From the NCBI GenBank assembly GCA_963457665.1, contig OY735209.1:6791417-6855416 (forward strand): a DNA stretch of 64,000 nucleotides, given 5' to 3'. Numbering within the stretch: position 1 is the first letter of the stretch; each line of letters begins with the position of its first letter. The translations under genes and the position numbers were made by a program. The notes beneath the pieces were generated by a model. The model had not been told where the DNA came from. It did no database searches and saw nothing but the letters and a program-made list of their open reading frames with translations. Of this stretch, positions 1 to 11,790 are shown piece by piece. Source of the stretch: Thysanoteuthis rhombus. Lineage: Eukaryota; Mollusca; Cephalopoda; Oegopsida; Thysanoteuthidae.

Positions 1-198
1 TCGGTTGTCTTTAATTCTTGCTACATGGCCTGCCCATTGCCATTTGAGTTTTTTAATAGTTTTTATGATGTCACGGACACCTGATTTCTTCCTTATATAC
101 TGTACTGTCTTGTGATCTCTCCATATAAGGTTGAGTATGATTCTCTCATGTGCACGTTGCATACTTCTCAGTTTGCAGGTCTGTTTCTTGGTTGCTTT
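1..198 (-). mobile_element. RTE-clade LINE, 3' region fragment (runs off window start)
   Basis: Read on the minus strand this matches the C-terminal part of other RTE copies in the window. It has the 'LRSMQRAHERIILNLIWRD' type stretch, then a block for 'RKKSGVRDIIKTI', then 'KWQWAGHVARI'. The same peptide order is seen on the plus strand at 60,180-60,640. The 5' side stops near 198, where unrelated sequence begins, and the 3' end lies outside the window. RTE elements encode one protein with an AP-type endonuclease and a reverse transcriptase; this piece lies after the RT core. It is noncoding debris. Confidence 0.75.
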
Positions 199-324
199 AC
201 GCCATTTCAAATCACAAAACGTTATTACACGATCACTGAACGCCATTTCCGCCATGTTTCACAAAAGCAATGAAAGTGGCGTAACGAAGACTTTCGAGAT
301 ACGGGGGGAAACTGAATTTATCTA

Positions 325-520
325 GTAATAAACAATGTGACCTTTTCTGTTTCTCTGTCTGTAACAATAGACTCTTCCCCCCAAAGGTAACAATTTAGCC
401 TGTGAAACCATCACCTCTGTTTGAAACAATCAACTCTTTCTCTCTCCCACTGAGAAGCATTCAGTAGTTTCTTTACTTAAAAGTATCTCACCGAAATTCA
501 ATCATATTCGAGATTGTTTT
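325..520 (+). repeat. Unclassified dispersed repeat, copy 1
   Basis: It shares a run around 'TGTCTGTAACA' followed by a GA(C/T)TCTTC word, and later AAACCAT and CAACTCTT blocks, with 49,805-50,000. A weaker likeness exists at 45,870-45,970. No coding potential, terminal repeats or tRNA promoter boxes are evident. Confidence 0.4.
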
Positions 521-788
521 TTCTTACACGGCAATAAACTGCTTATAAATGATTAAATATTTGCATGGATTTTGGTTAATCCGATAATATGAAGAATGAA
601 TGACAACACTGGAAGTCTAGTTAGAATAAAGAAAACTATCTTATTCCGAAGTTTCGCCTAGTTCTCAACTTTGTCTTGGCAAATGTAGGGAAAAACGGTT
701 GTTTTGAAGTAAAATCTCAATTGTGGGCAGATAAGGTTCACGGGTGGATGAGTTTTTGTGTACTTTATTTTAAGAGGACTTCCCATGT

Positions 789-791
<3 letters not shown>

Positions 792-880
<89 letters not shown>

Positions 881-911
881 GGGCGTATGTATGTGTGTGT
901 GTGTGTGCGTG
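792..911. repeat. (TA)n then (GT)n compound microsatellite
   Basis: About 50 bp of TA alternation passes directly into about 70 bp of GT alternation with a few C interruptions. Open frames across it ([12 protein letters not shown]) are repeat artefacts. Confidence 0.97.
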
Positions 912-1342
912 TCAAAAGTCAGGCCTCATAAACTATCTGATATGCACATTCATGGTCCAGATAAGCTCTTGTTTATTTTTGAATGCTCTATTTTTTGAGG
1001 GTTGATTCGTAACTTTAAACATTTTTCATATGAGTGAATCATATTTTTTTTCTTTCATGTTCACATATTCTAGTGTGATACCTACGTTCTAAATGCCTTT
1101 TTTTCCTGTGTGGGTTGAAATAACTGATGCAAAGTGGCTCTCATTCAAAACTGAACCAGATTATCTAGGTCAACAATTCGGGAGGGTGTACGAGAACAAC
1201 TTCCTTCCTTTCTTGTCATTTCAGTTCATAAGTCATCTGACATACGTAGGGAACAAAACAGAGTTGTTATTCATTTTTATTGTTGAAAAAACATTTATAC
1301 ATTTGGTAGATGTAAAATCGTAGAACCTGACTTTTGTTGCAT

Positions 1343-1344
<2 letters not shown>

Positions 1345-1394
<50 letters not shown>
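1345..1394. repeat. (TA)n microsatellite
   Basis: An uninterrupted TA tract directly abuts the end of Rep-A copy 1. Confidence 0.97.
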
Positions 1395-1395
<1 letters not shown>

Positions 1396-1655
1396 TTGAG
1401 CTCTCTTTAAGTGAGGTAACTTATCCATTGTGAGCTTATGCAATGCTCCTCCATAGGAATAGTGGATGGGAAATTTATCCATTGATAAACATATCGCTTA
1501 AATTCAGCCTTATTGACCGTCCAGTTCCGTACCTCAGAGGTAGGATATCGGCCTCCGGGTCTGAAGTGAAGGTTTCAATCCTGCCGGTACTGGATGGGAT
1601 AATAGAAAGTCTATAGCCACTCTGAAGAGATGTAATACATCTGTCTGTGGATGAC

Positions 1656-1660
<5 letters not shown>
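1394..1660 (-). mobile_element. Rep-A dispersed SINE-like element, copy 1
   Basis: This family of about 270 bp has six copies here (1,394; 8,700; 20,069; 40,007; 46,096; 61,662). In the orientation called minus here it starts near ATTGTGTCATCCACAGACAG and ends near CTCACTTAAAGAG. On the opposite strand GGGCAGAGGTAGGAT-like and GGTTTCGATCCC-like words sit at the spacing of pol III boxes A and B around a possible anticodon arm. That suggests a tRNA-derived SINE. This copy lies between two (TA)n tracts. Confidence 0.75.

Positions 1661-1728
<68 letters not shown>
1659..1728. repeat. (TA)n microsatellite
   Basis: About 70 bp of TA alternation follows the terminal 'GACACAAT' of Rep-A copy 1. Confidence 0.97.
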
Positions 1729-1730
<2 letters not shown>

Positions 1731-2019
1731 TGCAAGTCGATAAATCTGATACACCTGTTATCATCTTGAAACTGTAATCTACAATATGTGGGCCAAACGG
1801 TAATCTGAAGAAACCAATGAATAATATTATGCACAGACACACGTTGAAATAACAGTGATCTGGTCAAAGATGACTTGCTTGACACATAGTCGTGGATATT
1901 TTGGAACTCTCCTTTTCAGCAGCAGAAAAAATTAAGATAAGGATATATAATCCGACAGAAATAATTATAAATGCGTTATATTACTCTGAAACTCTGTATT
2001 TTAGAAATATCCTTTTTAT

Positions 2020-2165
2020 ACAGTAAATGTATCATTTGGTCAAGACCACGTAAATAGAATAAACAATTAAAGAAAATGGGGCTGCTACAGGAATCGAAAC
2101 TACGACCCACAGGGTCGCCGCTTCAACGGAGCTTCCCTCTTACTATTGAGCTAAACAGCCGCCAT
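2020..2165 (-). mobile_element. tRNA-derived SINE (family T1), copy 1
   Basis: On the minus strand the head has TAGCTCAATAGTAAGAG, an excellent pol III box A, at about 2,137-2,153. A GTTTCGATTCC box B follows at about 2,090-2,101. A shared tail then gives CCCATTTTCTTTAATTGTT and a TTCTATTTACGT block. Related copies are at 2,305, 6,335, 6,692, 26,378 and 41,883. The tail later includes a 'TGATACATTAA' word and 'GACGGGAGATCATTT'. It needs LINE enzymes to move; the partner LINE is not identified. Confidence 0.8.
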
Positions 2166-2304
2166 TAACGCAGAGTCCCAAATGACTGTTTTAACTCCTA
2201 ATTCTCATTTAGTTCATTCACGGTCTATATCTGCTCTATTTGTTTCTTTCAACACGACAAATATGTTACTAAGAAATATATATATATGATCCAACAATAA
2301 ATTG

Positions 2305-2412
2305 CATTATCATATATTGAAACTCTTATCTGAAATGATCTCCCGTTATTGCATATGAACACCGTAATTCGAATAAAAGGCACAAGAAAATGGGGCGGCT
2401 ACAGGAATATAT
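2305..2412 (-). mobile_element. SINE family T1, copy 2 (tail fragment)
   Basis: The tail words CTTATCTGAAATGATCTCCCG and AAGAAAATGGGGCGGCTACAG are present in the same orientation as copy 1. The tRNA-like head is absent after about 2,410. Confidence 0.7.
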
Positions 2413-2654
2413 CTGATATTACGTGACACTGTTTACCTGATAACCCGAACTTCTCTATATTGTTTCATTCAAAATTACTACTTTGACAAAGCCATTGGGT
2501 ATGCATGCCCATTTTGGTTGGGCTACTTCAATATTTAGGTGGTACTATAGGGTGGCAAACAAACAGACGAACATTTACTAGCTGAATATCCGCCCCATAG
2601 ACGTGTCATTTGGATAGTATATATATATTTATCAAATGTATCTAATATATACAC

Positions 2655-2915
2655 ATTTATAGCCTTGAAAGCTTTACAGCTTTAACACCGATCATTAAGG
2701 AACTTGTTCGAGATATTCACGTGTCACTTCAGTCACTCATTTCCCAATACCTGTCAATGCAATTTTTATAATTTTCTCCGGTGTTATTCTCCTTGTTTTA
2801 CATATACTTTGTTATCATGATACTCTGCGCTAATTTTCTCTCGTTGGGGTCATCAATTGTAACCGTTTAGAAGATTTTAATAAACCAAACAGTTTTATTG
2901 ACATGGCACCCCATA
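2655..2915 (+). mobile_element. Rep-C dispersed element, copy 1
   Basis: This family of about 250-270 bp begins near GAAAGCTTTACAGCTTTAA and ends near ATGGCACCCCA or ATGGCACGCCA. Other copies are at 15,627, 21,229, 25,885 (minus) and 32,207. Shared internal words include 'ACATATACTTTGTTAT' and 'AACCGTTT(A/C)GA(A/G)GATTT'. No pol III boxes or long terminal repeats are visible. Copies lie beside TA-rich tracts. It may be a non-autonomous element or a SINE with a non-tRNA head. Confidence 0.7.
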
Positions 2916-2919
2916 TATA

Positions 2920-2941
2920 TAATATATATTTTTTGTGCGTC

Positions 2942-2978
<37 letters not shown>

Positions 2979-2992
2979 TACACACACACATA
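2920..2992. repeat. TA-rich stretch and (CA)n microsatellite
   Basis: A broken TA run is followed by about 50 bp of CA alternation with two AAA interruptions. Confidence 0.95.
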
Positions 2993-3174
2993 TGTATATA
3001 GTAGAATGTGGATTCGCTACACAAACTTCTACTCTAAAAACAGCTTGACTTTATGAGTAAAAAGTTGTATGTATCGAGTGCTCTGTGAAATAAATCCATT
3101 ACATTTCAGAAGTGGCTTTATATTATTGATTATTATTATATTATGTTATACTGCTAGCTGATTTGTACCACATA

Positions 3175-3296
<122 letters not shown>

Positions 3297-3545
3297 ATAA
3301 CAGCCTAGGCAAGAACTCAAAATCGGCTTAGTTATAAAAGTGATGAATCTGGCATGCGCAGTGTGACCACACAGCAGGGTGTGCAGTAAGCCCCTTCCCC
3401 AACTTCAAAATGTTTATAATTACAGGATCTTTTTGAGGCCATAGGAAATGGGGACAATCCTTACTTACAAGCAGCCAAATTTCGGTTAGGCGATGAAACG
3501 ACTACGTTCCACGCACTGGCTCGTTGTTAAAAAAAAGACATTATG

Positions 3546-4018
3546 ATATGCTCTAAAACCCTTCTGCCGTTTTCTGCTTATACGCAGCTGAATCCCCGAT
3601 GGTTATAAAATGACCACCCCAGTTGTATATGGATGTAAAATATCTACCCAATTTTAAAGTTTCACACACTTGTTCATTCGCAGTTAGAAAAGGCACACAA
3701 CTTTTTCGTGCGTCGTTTTCATCGCCGAGTGAGCGAGTGTGTGGTAATTCATGAAAGGAAAGCACACGTTGATACATAAATCAAATTTGATCAATCGACA
3801 CATTTTACCTGCTAATCTTCAATCGATGTTAAAAAACGACGCACAAAAATTCTGTGCGTCTTTTCTAACTGTGAGTGAACGAGTGTGCAGAACCTGAAAA
3901 TTTACAATCAGGTAGCCATTTTACAGCCATTTATAATTGGGGTAGACATTTTATAGTCATCCAGAATTTGGCCACGTATGAGTTGGAATTACCAGAATGG
4001 GTATTGGAACATATTCTA
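3546..4018. repeat. Foldback (inverted-repeat) element
   Basis: The arm at about 3,546-3,720, read on the minus strand, matches the plus strand at about 3,833-4,018. In both, a GACGCAC word leads through TTTTCTAACTG and AACNAGTGTG to a TGGGGT...CATTTTATA block and then an ACATAT-like end. The arms are about 170 bp with a spacer near 110 bp. Each arm can be read as a similar peptide (FTSIYNWGGHFITIG versus FTAIYNWGRHFIVIQ), but neither gives a recognisable domain. Foldback structure suggests two inverted copies or a hairpin MITE; the family is unknown. Confidence 0.7.
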
Positions 4019-4689
4019 AGGTCAATATCAAGTATTATTCCAGTGTCCAGCGTGAATGATCGCTTTTTATGTACTCCCACCTCTTGCCGTTCACGTTCAC
4101 TGACCTCAGACATCTTTGAAATAAACATGGGACCACTCTTGTGCTCGCTTGTCAGGTGTTGGCTGTTCACCATTTAGCAGGTCCTTCAGGGTCCTCCGTG
4201 CTCAACATGCAAGGCGTAGAGGCTGGGTATACGGGTGCCACCAGGACCTCGCTATTGGTAGCTACGCTCACTAAATCATATATTTTGGACCTATAAGATT
4301 AGTTTTCAAAATTATTGTTCTTTTTACAAGTGTAAATACAGTTAAACTTAGCTCAAAGTTGACCCATTCAGCTCTTATTCACCGTTTTTTATATTTTTAT
4401 TGTAATAAACTTAGTCATATCCGATTCCTAAAATGAATAACGCTAAAAGACAGCATCACTGTCAGTCTCTAAAGTGAGTGTATGCTATACACTTTGGTCA
4501 CTGTGTCACATGTATAAGAATAAACGCATGGACATTGAAATATAAATATTCAATAATTTATCCTATGCCAATATATATCGACATCTAATATTATTTCGCT
4601 AGCTCAAGTATGTAGATACCAGATGATATAAACAATACTAATCCATTTCATTTTTTTGTTTTGTGACGAACATCGGTTGCTGGGAAAAT

Positions 4690-5135
4690 CTCTATAAGGC
4701 TTCCCTGGAGCAAGCTCAAACTTTTAAAAAAATCCATTAGTCCTGAAAAGAAGAGTATACAACCAATACATCCCCCTGATAGTCACCTATGGAGCTGAAA
4801 CGTGAAATCTAACGATTAGACTGACCCTCAAAATGAGAACCATGCAACATGCACATGAAAGAACCATGCTCAACCTCACATGGAGGGATCACAATAAAAC
4901 CCAAATGGCAATGGGCTGGCCATGTTGCAAGAATGGCTGACAATCGATGCACATCATGATTCATAAGATGGACCCCAAAGATGCAGAACCGACGCTGGCG
5001 GGATACAAGATGGAAGGACGAACTAAACGACTTCAGAGAGTGTTGGCTCCGCAACGCCCATGATAGAGAGGTCTGACGAATCTTAGGGAAGGTCTATGTC
5101 CAACGACGAACGACAAATGATGATGATGACCCCGT
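4690..5135 (+). mobile_element. RTE-clade LINE, 3' end copy
   Basis: Frame-interrupted matches run in the RTE order: a 'RVYNQ(Y)I.P.IVTYGAET' block, 'LRTMQHAHERTMLNLTWRDH', 'KWQWAGHVARMADNR', 'RWTPKMQNRRWRDTRWKDEL' and 'LGKVYVQRR'. It closes with an ATGATGATGATGA tail at about 5,117-5,130. Terminal (TGA)n-type microsatellites are typical of RTE/BovB-like 3' ends. The reverse transcriptase core is missing, so this is a 5'-truncated, dead copy. Confidence 0.85.
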
Positions 5136-5999
5136 TTTTGTCGTTAGTTGACTCTGAGTAATATTGTTATTATTTAGGGGCGCCTTTGAAACGTGGTTCT
5201 ATTTGACGTATGTAAAATACATCTGGGAAATTTGAAGAAAATTACGTCTATCAATTCAAGAATGAGTTCAGATATTATCTCGATTCGAACTTTCATTAGA
5301 TACGGCAATGTCACCACCAATAAAAAATAATTGGGCATGGATCCTTTTGCTTCTACAGCCCTTTTTCGTCCTTCCTGGTTGACTTGAATTTGTTTTTTCA
5401 TTGGTGGTAGTAATGCAATCGCCACAAGACAAACATCTGCAATGTTCGATACGCACAAGACATTTTTTTTTCAATTATTGCTACAAGAAGCAACCCTTTT
5501 CTTGGAGAAGACATCTTGAAAAGAAGCACTGCATGTTTGATTGGAAAACTGAAAAGCACCCGGGGCGTGCATACCTCTACCAAAATCAGTTCATATATCG
5601 CCTCAATGCACGGGAGGTAACTGCAAAAAAATTAGGATCCGCCCTAAAAATTCAACCACTCCCTCCAATTCCCATGGCTCATCTTTCCACAAGATGTCAT
5701 TGAAATTCTTTGAGAACTTTTGGAGGTAGTGTGTGAACAGACCGACTGACGGACGTACAGAACGAAGGGAAGATACACTTCTAACTTCGTGGGTAGAAGT
5801 AAACAAAAGGAATTTGCGGACACTGTTTACTCTATGCTACACCTCAGTGCGCAAGAACAAATATTATGCTGCGCGATAAAATTTACATTCTACGTAAGAT
5901 GTAGGTTTAATTCATTATGATTGAATAAATTTAATACCTCAAATAAATCATTTCTTTTATTATACACGTTTTGTTTATTCTCCTTTTTTTCTTAGATAC
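5136..5999. other. Unassigned AT-rich sequence
   Basis: Several short open frames (60-100 codons) overlap on both strands, but none resembles a known family or shows flanking splice signals that I could support. I see no internal repeat. Confidence 0.5.
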
Positions 6000-6029
6000 T
6001 TTACTTTTGCAACATTATCATTGATTTTG

Positions 6030-6230
6030 ACATGTTTTTACCTTTATCTTAGTTCTTCTTTCAGTTGCTTTTTATCGCATTTTTGAATCAGACCAAACAG
6101 CGTGATTGGAAAATGAAGAACAAGTCCATGATGAGAATCGAACTCACACTCTTTAGCCAGAAAGGAACAAGTATACGCCAGGCCGCTTGAAACCCTTCAG
6201 CCACGGGGACTTTATAAAGATTAAATGAAA
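6030..6230 (-). mobile_element. tRNA-derived SINE (family T2), copy 1
   Basis: On the minus strand a tRNA-like head reads GTCCCCGTGGCTGAAGGGTT, with box B GAGTTCGATTCTC. It is followed by the body block GATAAAAAGCAACTGAAAG and 'AACTAAGATAAAGGTAAAAA'. The same body follows a different tRNA-like head at 16,920-17,105, so heads have been exchanged or have diverged. Confidence 0.7.
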
Positions 6231-6334
6231 GCTGATTTTACGCATTGAACCTAATTCCTTACAACCAGTATTGCAAGCTAAAGGTAAAATCCACCATAAA
6301 GTCCCCCGTAGCTGAAGTCGTTACACGGTTAATG

Positions 6335-6476
6335 TATCACTAAGACTAGACAACATGGATAGAATAAACAATCAAAGAAAATGGGACTGCTGCAAGAATT
6401 GAAACTGCAGCCGATAGATTAGCTGTTTTAGCGTTGCATGGCTCTTACAATTGAGCTAAACAGCCGCTGGCAACAC
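6335..6476 (-). mobile_element. SINE family T1, copy 3
   Basis: The minus-strand head GCGGCTGTTTAGCTCAATTG and the tail AATTGTTTATT type words match copy 1, but box B is weakened (TTTCAATTCTTG). A plus-oriented T1 tail fragment follows at about 6,495-6,575, so two copies meet here. Confidence 0.7.
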
Positions 6477-6494
6477 AAAGCAAGGCTAAGTGAT

Positions 6495-6575
6495 ACATTA
6501 AGTGTTTAACGACGGGAGATCATTTAAAATAAGTTTCTATATAATATAATGCAATTCATCATCATTCTGTCGGAT
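6495..6575 (+). mobile_element. SINE family T1, tail fragment
   Basis: The words AAGTGATACATTAAG and GACGGGAGATCATTTAAAAT match T1 tails. No head is present. Confidence 0.65.
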
Positions 6576-6691
6576 CATATACATCCGTTTCTTAATATAT
6601 AACTGTCGCATTGAAATGAACCGATAAACGAGAATAAACAAGTTAAGAATTCGGGTTGAAGTAAGTTATTTGGGCCTTTGTACATCTGGCA

Positions 6692-6880
6692 ACTGTTTAG
6701 CTCAATGGTAAGAGAAGCGATACGTTTAAGTGGCTAATCTAGCGGTTGTTGGTTCGATAACTGTAGCAGACCCATTTTCTTCAATTCTTTATACTATTTA
6801 TGTTGTCTAGACATTAACCGTGTAATGACGGGAGATGATGCCAAATAAGAGTTTTAATATAATATAACGTTATTCATAGT
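6692..6880 (+). mobile_element. SINE family T1, copy 4 (most complete)
   Basis: The head CTGTTTAGCTCAATGGTAAG is a near-perfect box A. It is followed by GTTGGTTCGATAAC (box B), CCCATTTTCTTC, a TTATGTTGTCTAGAC block, GTAATGACGGGAGATGATG and an AATATAATATAACG end. It is the best reference copy for the family. Confidence 0.8.
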
Positions 6881-7124
6881 TATATATATATTTCCCGCAG
6901 ACGTTTACATGTTGTGAACGTTTGCGACCTCAGCCGAAATTTGAACTCACGAAACCGAAATAAACATAACTTCAAGTGCTTCAAAAACATACAAAAATGA
7001 ATATTGTGGACATTCTTTGTCCATGAAAATTGCCTCATAACAATCTTTTCAATCAAAAAAAATGATCTTTTGTAAATAACTAGGGCAATGCCCGTTCTCA
7101 AGAAATGACCATGCTGGGAAAAGA

Positions 7125-7272
7125 CCTGATAAGATAATTTCCTATCTGTCATACAAAACTACGACTTCGAAGTATTTAGGTCACTTCTCTTCACTTTATC
7201 TAATTTTGATATTTTATACTTAAATTTAGATATTTCTAAAGAACAGAAGTCGAGGATGTGATGATCTATCTA

Positions 7273-7319
<47 letters not shown>

Positions 7320-7500
7320 ATGTCTAATCTTTAATATTGTATTTATTTTTTATAGGATTTATCGAGGACCTATTATCCAAAATACATCAAACTCGACTGT
7401 GCACTGCCTGACATACAAGGCGACTGTTAACCCAGTACAATGGCCAGTGCATATTCACACATCTGGTGATTTCTTCATTTGAAGTTAGATTAGGTTTGTA
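7125..7500 (+). repeat. Dispersed repeat Rep-E, copy 1 (split by a TA tract)
   Basis: It shares order and wording with 44,660-45,090: CCTATCTGTCATACAAAACTA, GAAGTATT(T/C)AGGT, TTTATCGAG(G/A)ACC, TGCACTGCCT and ACAATGGCC. The (TA)n at 7,276-7,317 lies inside this copy but not in the other, so it arose or inserted later. There are no recognisable boxes or coding sequence. Confidence 0.65.
7276..7317. repeat. (TA)n microsatellite
   Basis: A TA tract of about 42 bp lies inside Rep-E copy 1. Confidence 0.97.
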
Positions 7501-7607
7501 GCTTTCAAATTGACAACACAAATTTCTGATTGAATCTTTTCTAGTCGGATTGGTTCGCTGCCAGGGTTGATTCTATCTTTGAACGGGACAGGCCAAGAAT
7601 TGAAGAT

Positions 7608-7835
7608 TTGGTATTGTTGCCAATTTAGCGCCTTTCGGGCAAAATTCAGCACGTTTCTTGTTTAGGCAGCGTGAAAATTCACCGTTTAGCGCCTTTTTCC
7701 GAGCTATTTCCAGCTTTTTCTAGGCCTCTATAGACATATTTAACTATTGAGATGGCCATTAAAAGATTGGCAACGTTCAGCGTTTTTGACACTTTTCAAG
7801 GTCGATTTAGCACGAAACTTTTTTTGGTGTGTGTG
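7608..7835 (+). mobile_element. Rep-D non-autonomous element, copy 1
   Basis: The start TTGTTGCCAATTTAGCGCCT and later TTCAGC, GCGTTTTTGAC, TTTTCAAGG and TTTAGCACGAAA blocks parallel 63,078-63,342. That copy carries matching CAGTGTTGCC and GTCAACACT ends. It is probably a short DNA-transposon derivative; hAT-type affiliation is only suggested by the termini. Confidence 0.5.
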
Positions 7836-8640
7836 TTGGGAACACAGCCTGGTGATGTGTCACGCAGTCAGCAATTCTCCATTGCACAATCGTATTGAGT
7901 CAGTGGATGTTACGAAGTATGGACGGCCTAATGGTCAACAATACGGAGAGTGGAACCGGTAAATCGAGTTCAAATTTCGGCTGAGGCAGTGTGCCTTCAC
8001 TTTGCACTAAAGCCGAACGAAAAGGCATGAATCAATTGTTACCCTTCCAAGTATGGATGAATAGTATGGTGGACTGGGGTCTCTTGTTATGTTTGTCAAC
8101 AAGTCTAGGAGACGAACAACTCTGATTCTAAAATAGGGATTTGAACCTTTTTAAGGCGGTTGGATGCCGACTTTGACGTCCTTGCGGCAGCTCCTGCAGC
8201 TAAGCTTATGCCAAGCGTATCTCTCCGCAACATTTGCGAGGCTGATTGAGTATTCAAGGATATTGCCCGGGTACGTACCCCAGAGTGGTCATTTCAGTGT
8301 TGTCCCATCGTCTATTGAGACAGATGGAGGCTTCCTTATGTCAGTGAGCACACCTGATGTCTGTAGACATATACCGATGGAACAAAGCAATCCCTGGCCC
8401 TCATGAAAGTGTGTATAGGTTCCCATGATTGAAAAAGTCACTTGCTGTTTTTTTTTATCTCCTTGGGAGAACGAACAGATATCAACTGAGTGATCTCAGC
8501 ATTTTTTTAGCGATCTTTGTGACAACGTTCCAGAAGAACGGCCATTTTTTAATTGGTCATTTTGAATGGCTAAAAAATGATTAGATTTTTTAGAGAAAAT
8601 AATGGCTAGAATCGGGTGGATCACTCGTTGTAGTATTAAT
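7836..8640. other. Unassigned, partly GC-richer sequence
   Basis: This stretch has higher GC than its surroundings (CCCGGGTACGTACCCC near 8,266). It holds frames of 70-80 codons at 7,747-7,962 and 8,164-8,406, neither of which I recognise. An exon fragment cannot be excluded, but I see no convincing paired splice sites. Confidence 0.4.
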
Positions 8641-8649
8641 TAATATAAA

Positions 8650-8682
<33 letters not shown>
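8650..8682. repeat. (TA)n microsatellite
   Basis: A short TA tract lies just upstream of Rep-A copy 2. Confidence 0.95.
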
Positions 8683-8687
<5 letters not shown>

Positions 8688-8698
8688 GAATATATATA

Positions 8699-9589
<891 letters not shown>

Positions 9590-9965
9590 CCTGGAAACAG
9601 AATTTACCCCCATTTCAGCCTTTTAAAAATCTACCTAATTCCAGTCCATTTTTTTTCTTTGGATCTACCCAATTTTAGCCCTTTTTTCTAAAAAAAAAGA
9701 TACCCAGTTGTAGCCCTGTTTTAAATACAATATACCCAATTTTAGTCTTTTTTTAAAAAAAAAGATGTCCAATTTTAACCCATTTTTAAAAATAAAATGT
9801 AACCAATTTTAGCCCTTTTTTAATGAAAATATACCCAATTTTAACCCTTAAAAAGGTAGAGCCAATTTTAGATATATCTAGCCAATTGCAGCCCTTTTTT
9901 AAGAGATCCACCGAATTTCATTCCCTTTAAGAAAAAATTGCTCAATTTTTGTCATTTTGAGATAA
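9590..9965. repeat. A/T-rich minisatellite, unit about 33-45 bp
   Basis: Roughly ten diverged tandem units share CCAATTTTAGCCC followed by a T-run, then an A-run and a GATAC-like link. Units differ in homopolymer length and in substitutions such as AATTCCAGTCC or AATTTTAACCC. The array looks old and slippage-prone. Confidence 0.85.
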
Positions 9966-10317
9966 AAATGTGTAGCCACTTTTGGCTATCCAAAATGATT
10001 TGATCAGGAAATGGCCGTTCTCTGAGTCCGTTATGGTAAATATTGCCTTTTTTTGCCCCACGAAGTCCAAGCAAAATGTATCTTCAAACCCTAATCTCTT
10101 CCCAATTAGGTTGAACGATTAGAAAAGTCACACCCGATCATGACTCAGAATCTGGATTCCAGTTGGAAAATACCAAGAAATCATTCGAGTGTGACCAGCG
10201 ATTTTTATTCGCTTAGATGAAAAGGTATACATTTTCACACATTTCTTTTTTACCTAAGGACATTACGTTCACGGAATTTGTCTTTACCTCTCTATTTCTA
10301 TCCTGATGTATTCATAC

Positions 10318-10369
<52 letters not shown>

Positions 10370-10809
10370 CCATCTATCTATCTATCTATCCGTTTATATC
10401 TATCTATCTATCTATCTATCTATCTCTGCTTATATCTATAATTATCTATCAATCACAGTTTGTTCATGTCTATATCTATCTCTGTCCATATCTATCTAGT
10501 AATCGATCTCTGTCTATTCCTATCGTTCTCTCTATGTATACCAATCTCTCCATATCCATCCATCTACCTATTTAATTCTCTTCATTTCGAGCTGTCCGTC
10601 TGTTAATGCCAATCTATCACTAACATGAGTAGATATCTTTATATATATCCATCTACATATTTCACCCTCTAGATAACTATCTATCTATCTACCTATCTAT
10701 CGATTGATCGATCTGTTCATACCTGTCACTAAGTAGATAGTTTCATACCTATCTATCTATCAGTCTATCTATAAATCTCAGTACATTCATATCTATCTAT
10801 GAATCAGCT

Positions 10810-10908
<99 letters not shown>

Positions 10909-11197
10909 ACCTCACTATCTATCTCAGTTCATATCCATCTACACATGTATCTATATATCTCTGTTCATATCAATCTATCGATCTATGAATTGCAGTCTGT
11001 TCATGTCAACTTATATATCTATCCGACTCCATTAAAAAAACTATATACCTATCAATCGGTGTATCTGTCTCTTTTCCTATGTATGTATCTGTCTATCTAT
11101 TCATCTATCAGTCTAACTATCTCAGCCTGTTCCTTCTTATCAATCTATCTTCTAATACATCCCAGTCTCTTTATATCTATGTACCCCTCTCTGTTCA

Positions 11198-11228
<31 letters not shown>

Positions 11229-11700
11229 TTATGTTTATTTCTATCTATCTCAGTCTGTTCCTCCTTATCAATCTATCTATTAATACATCCCAGTCTCTTT
11301 ATATCTATGTATCTCTCTCTGTTCATATCTATTTATCTATCTATCTATTTATGTTTATTTCTATCTATCTCAGTCTGTTCATACTTATCAATCTATCTCT
11401 CTTCATCTATCGACTTATTTCATTCTCTTTATATTTATCTATCTGATTATATAACCATCTATTTATCTATTTGTCTCTGATCATATCTATCTCGGTTCAT
11501 TTTATCTTTCAGTCTATTCACACCTATCTATATATCTGTCTGTTTATATATATCTCTCTATCTATCTATTTATCTATCTATCTAACTCTGTTCATATCCT
11601 ATTAATCTATTCATCTCTATTCATATCTATGACTCTGTTCATTCCTATCTGGCCATCGATATCAGTCTTTTACTATCTCAGTTTGTTCATAGCCATTCAT

Positions 11701-11750
<50 letters not shown>

Positions 11751-11790
11751 GTTCAGACCTATCTATTTACTTATCTCAATGTCTTCATAT
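10318..11790. repeat. Degenerate (TATC)n satellite-like array with higher-order units
   Basis: About 1.4 kb of TATC/CTAT repeats opens with a pure (TC)n run at 10,318-10,352. Words such as 'CTGTTCATATC' interrupt it at intervals. Two near-identical units of about 120-128 bp lie at 11,123-11,250 and 11,251-11,370, and a diverged third follows, so part of it has a higher-order period. A (CA)n-(TA)n block is nested at 10,813-10,905. The long SIYLSIYL frames are repeat artefacts. Confidence 0.95.

Noticed and set aside
658-1005. Open frames of IYIYIY or VCVCVC type on both strands
   Set aside because: They are translations of TA and GT microsatellites. The same applies to about forty other frames over repeat tracts in this window.
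3553-4177. Possible small paralogous genes in opposite orientation
   Set aside because: The peptide likeness follows from the inverted DNA repeat. Frames differ in start and end and have no gene context.
6130-6215. tRNA-like sequence on the minus strand with good box B
   Set aside because: The acceptor stem does not close and it is fused to a SINE body shared with another locus, so it is a SINE head and not a tRNA gene.
10318-11790. Repeated-spacer structure that might suggest a CRISPR-like array
   Set aside because: The units are degenerate TATC microsatellite with no unique spacers, in a eukaryotic genome.
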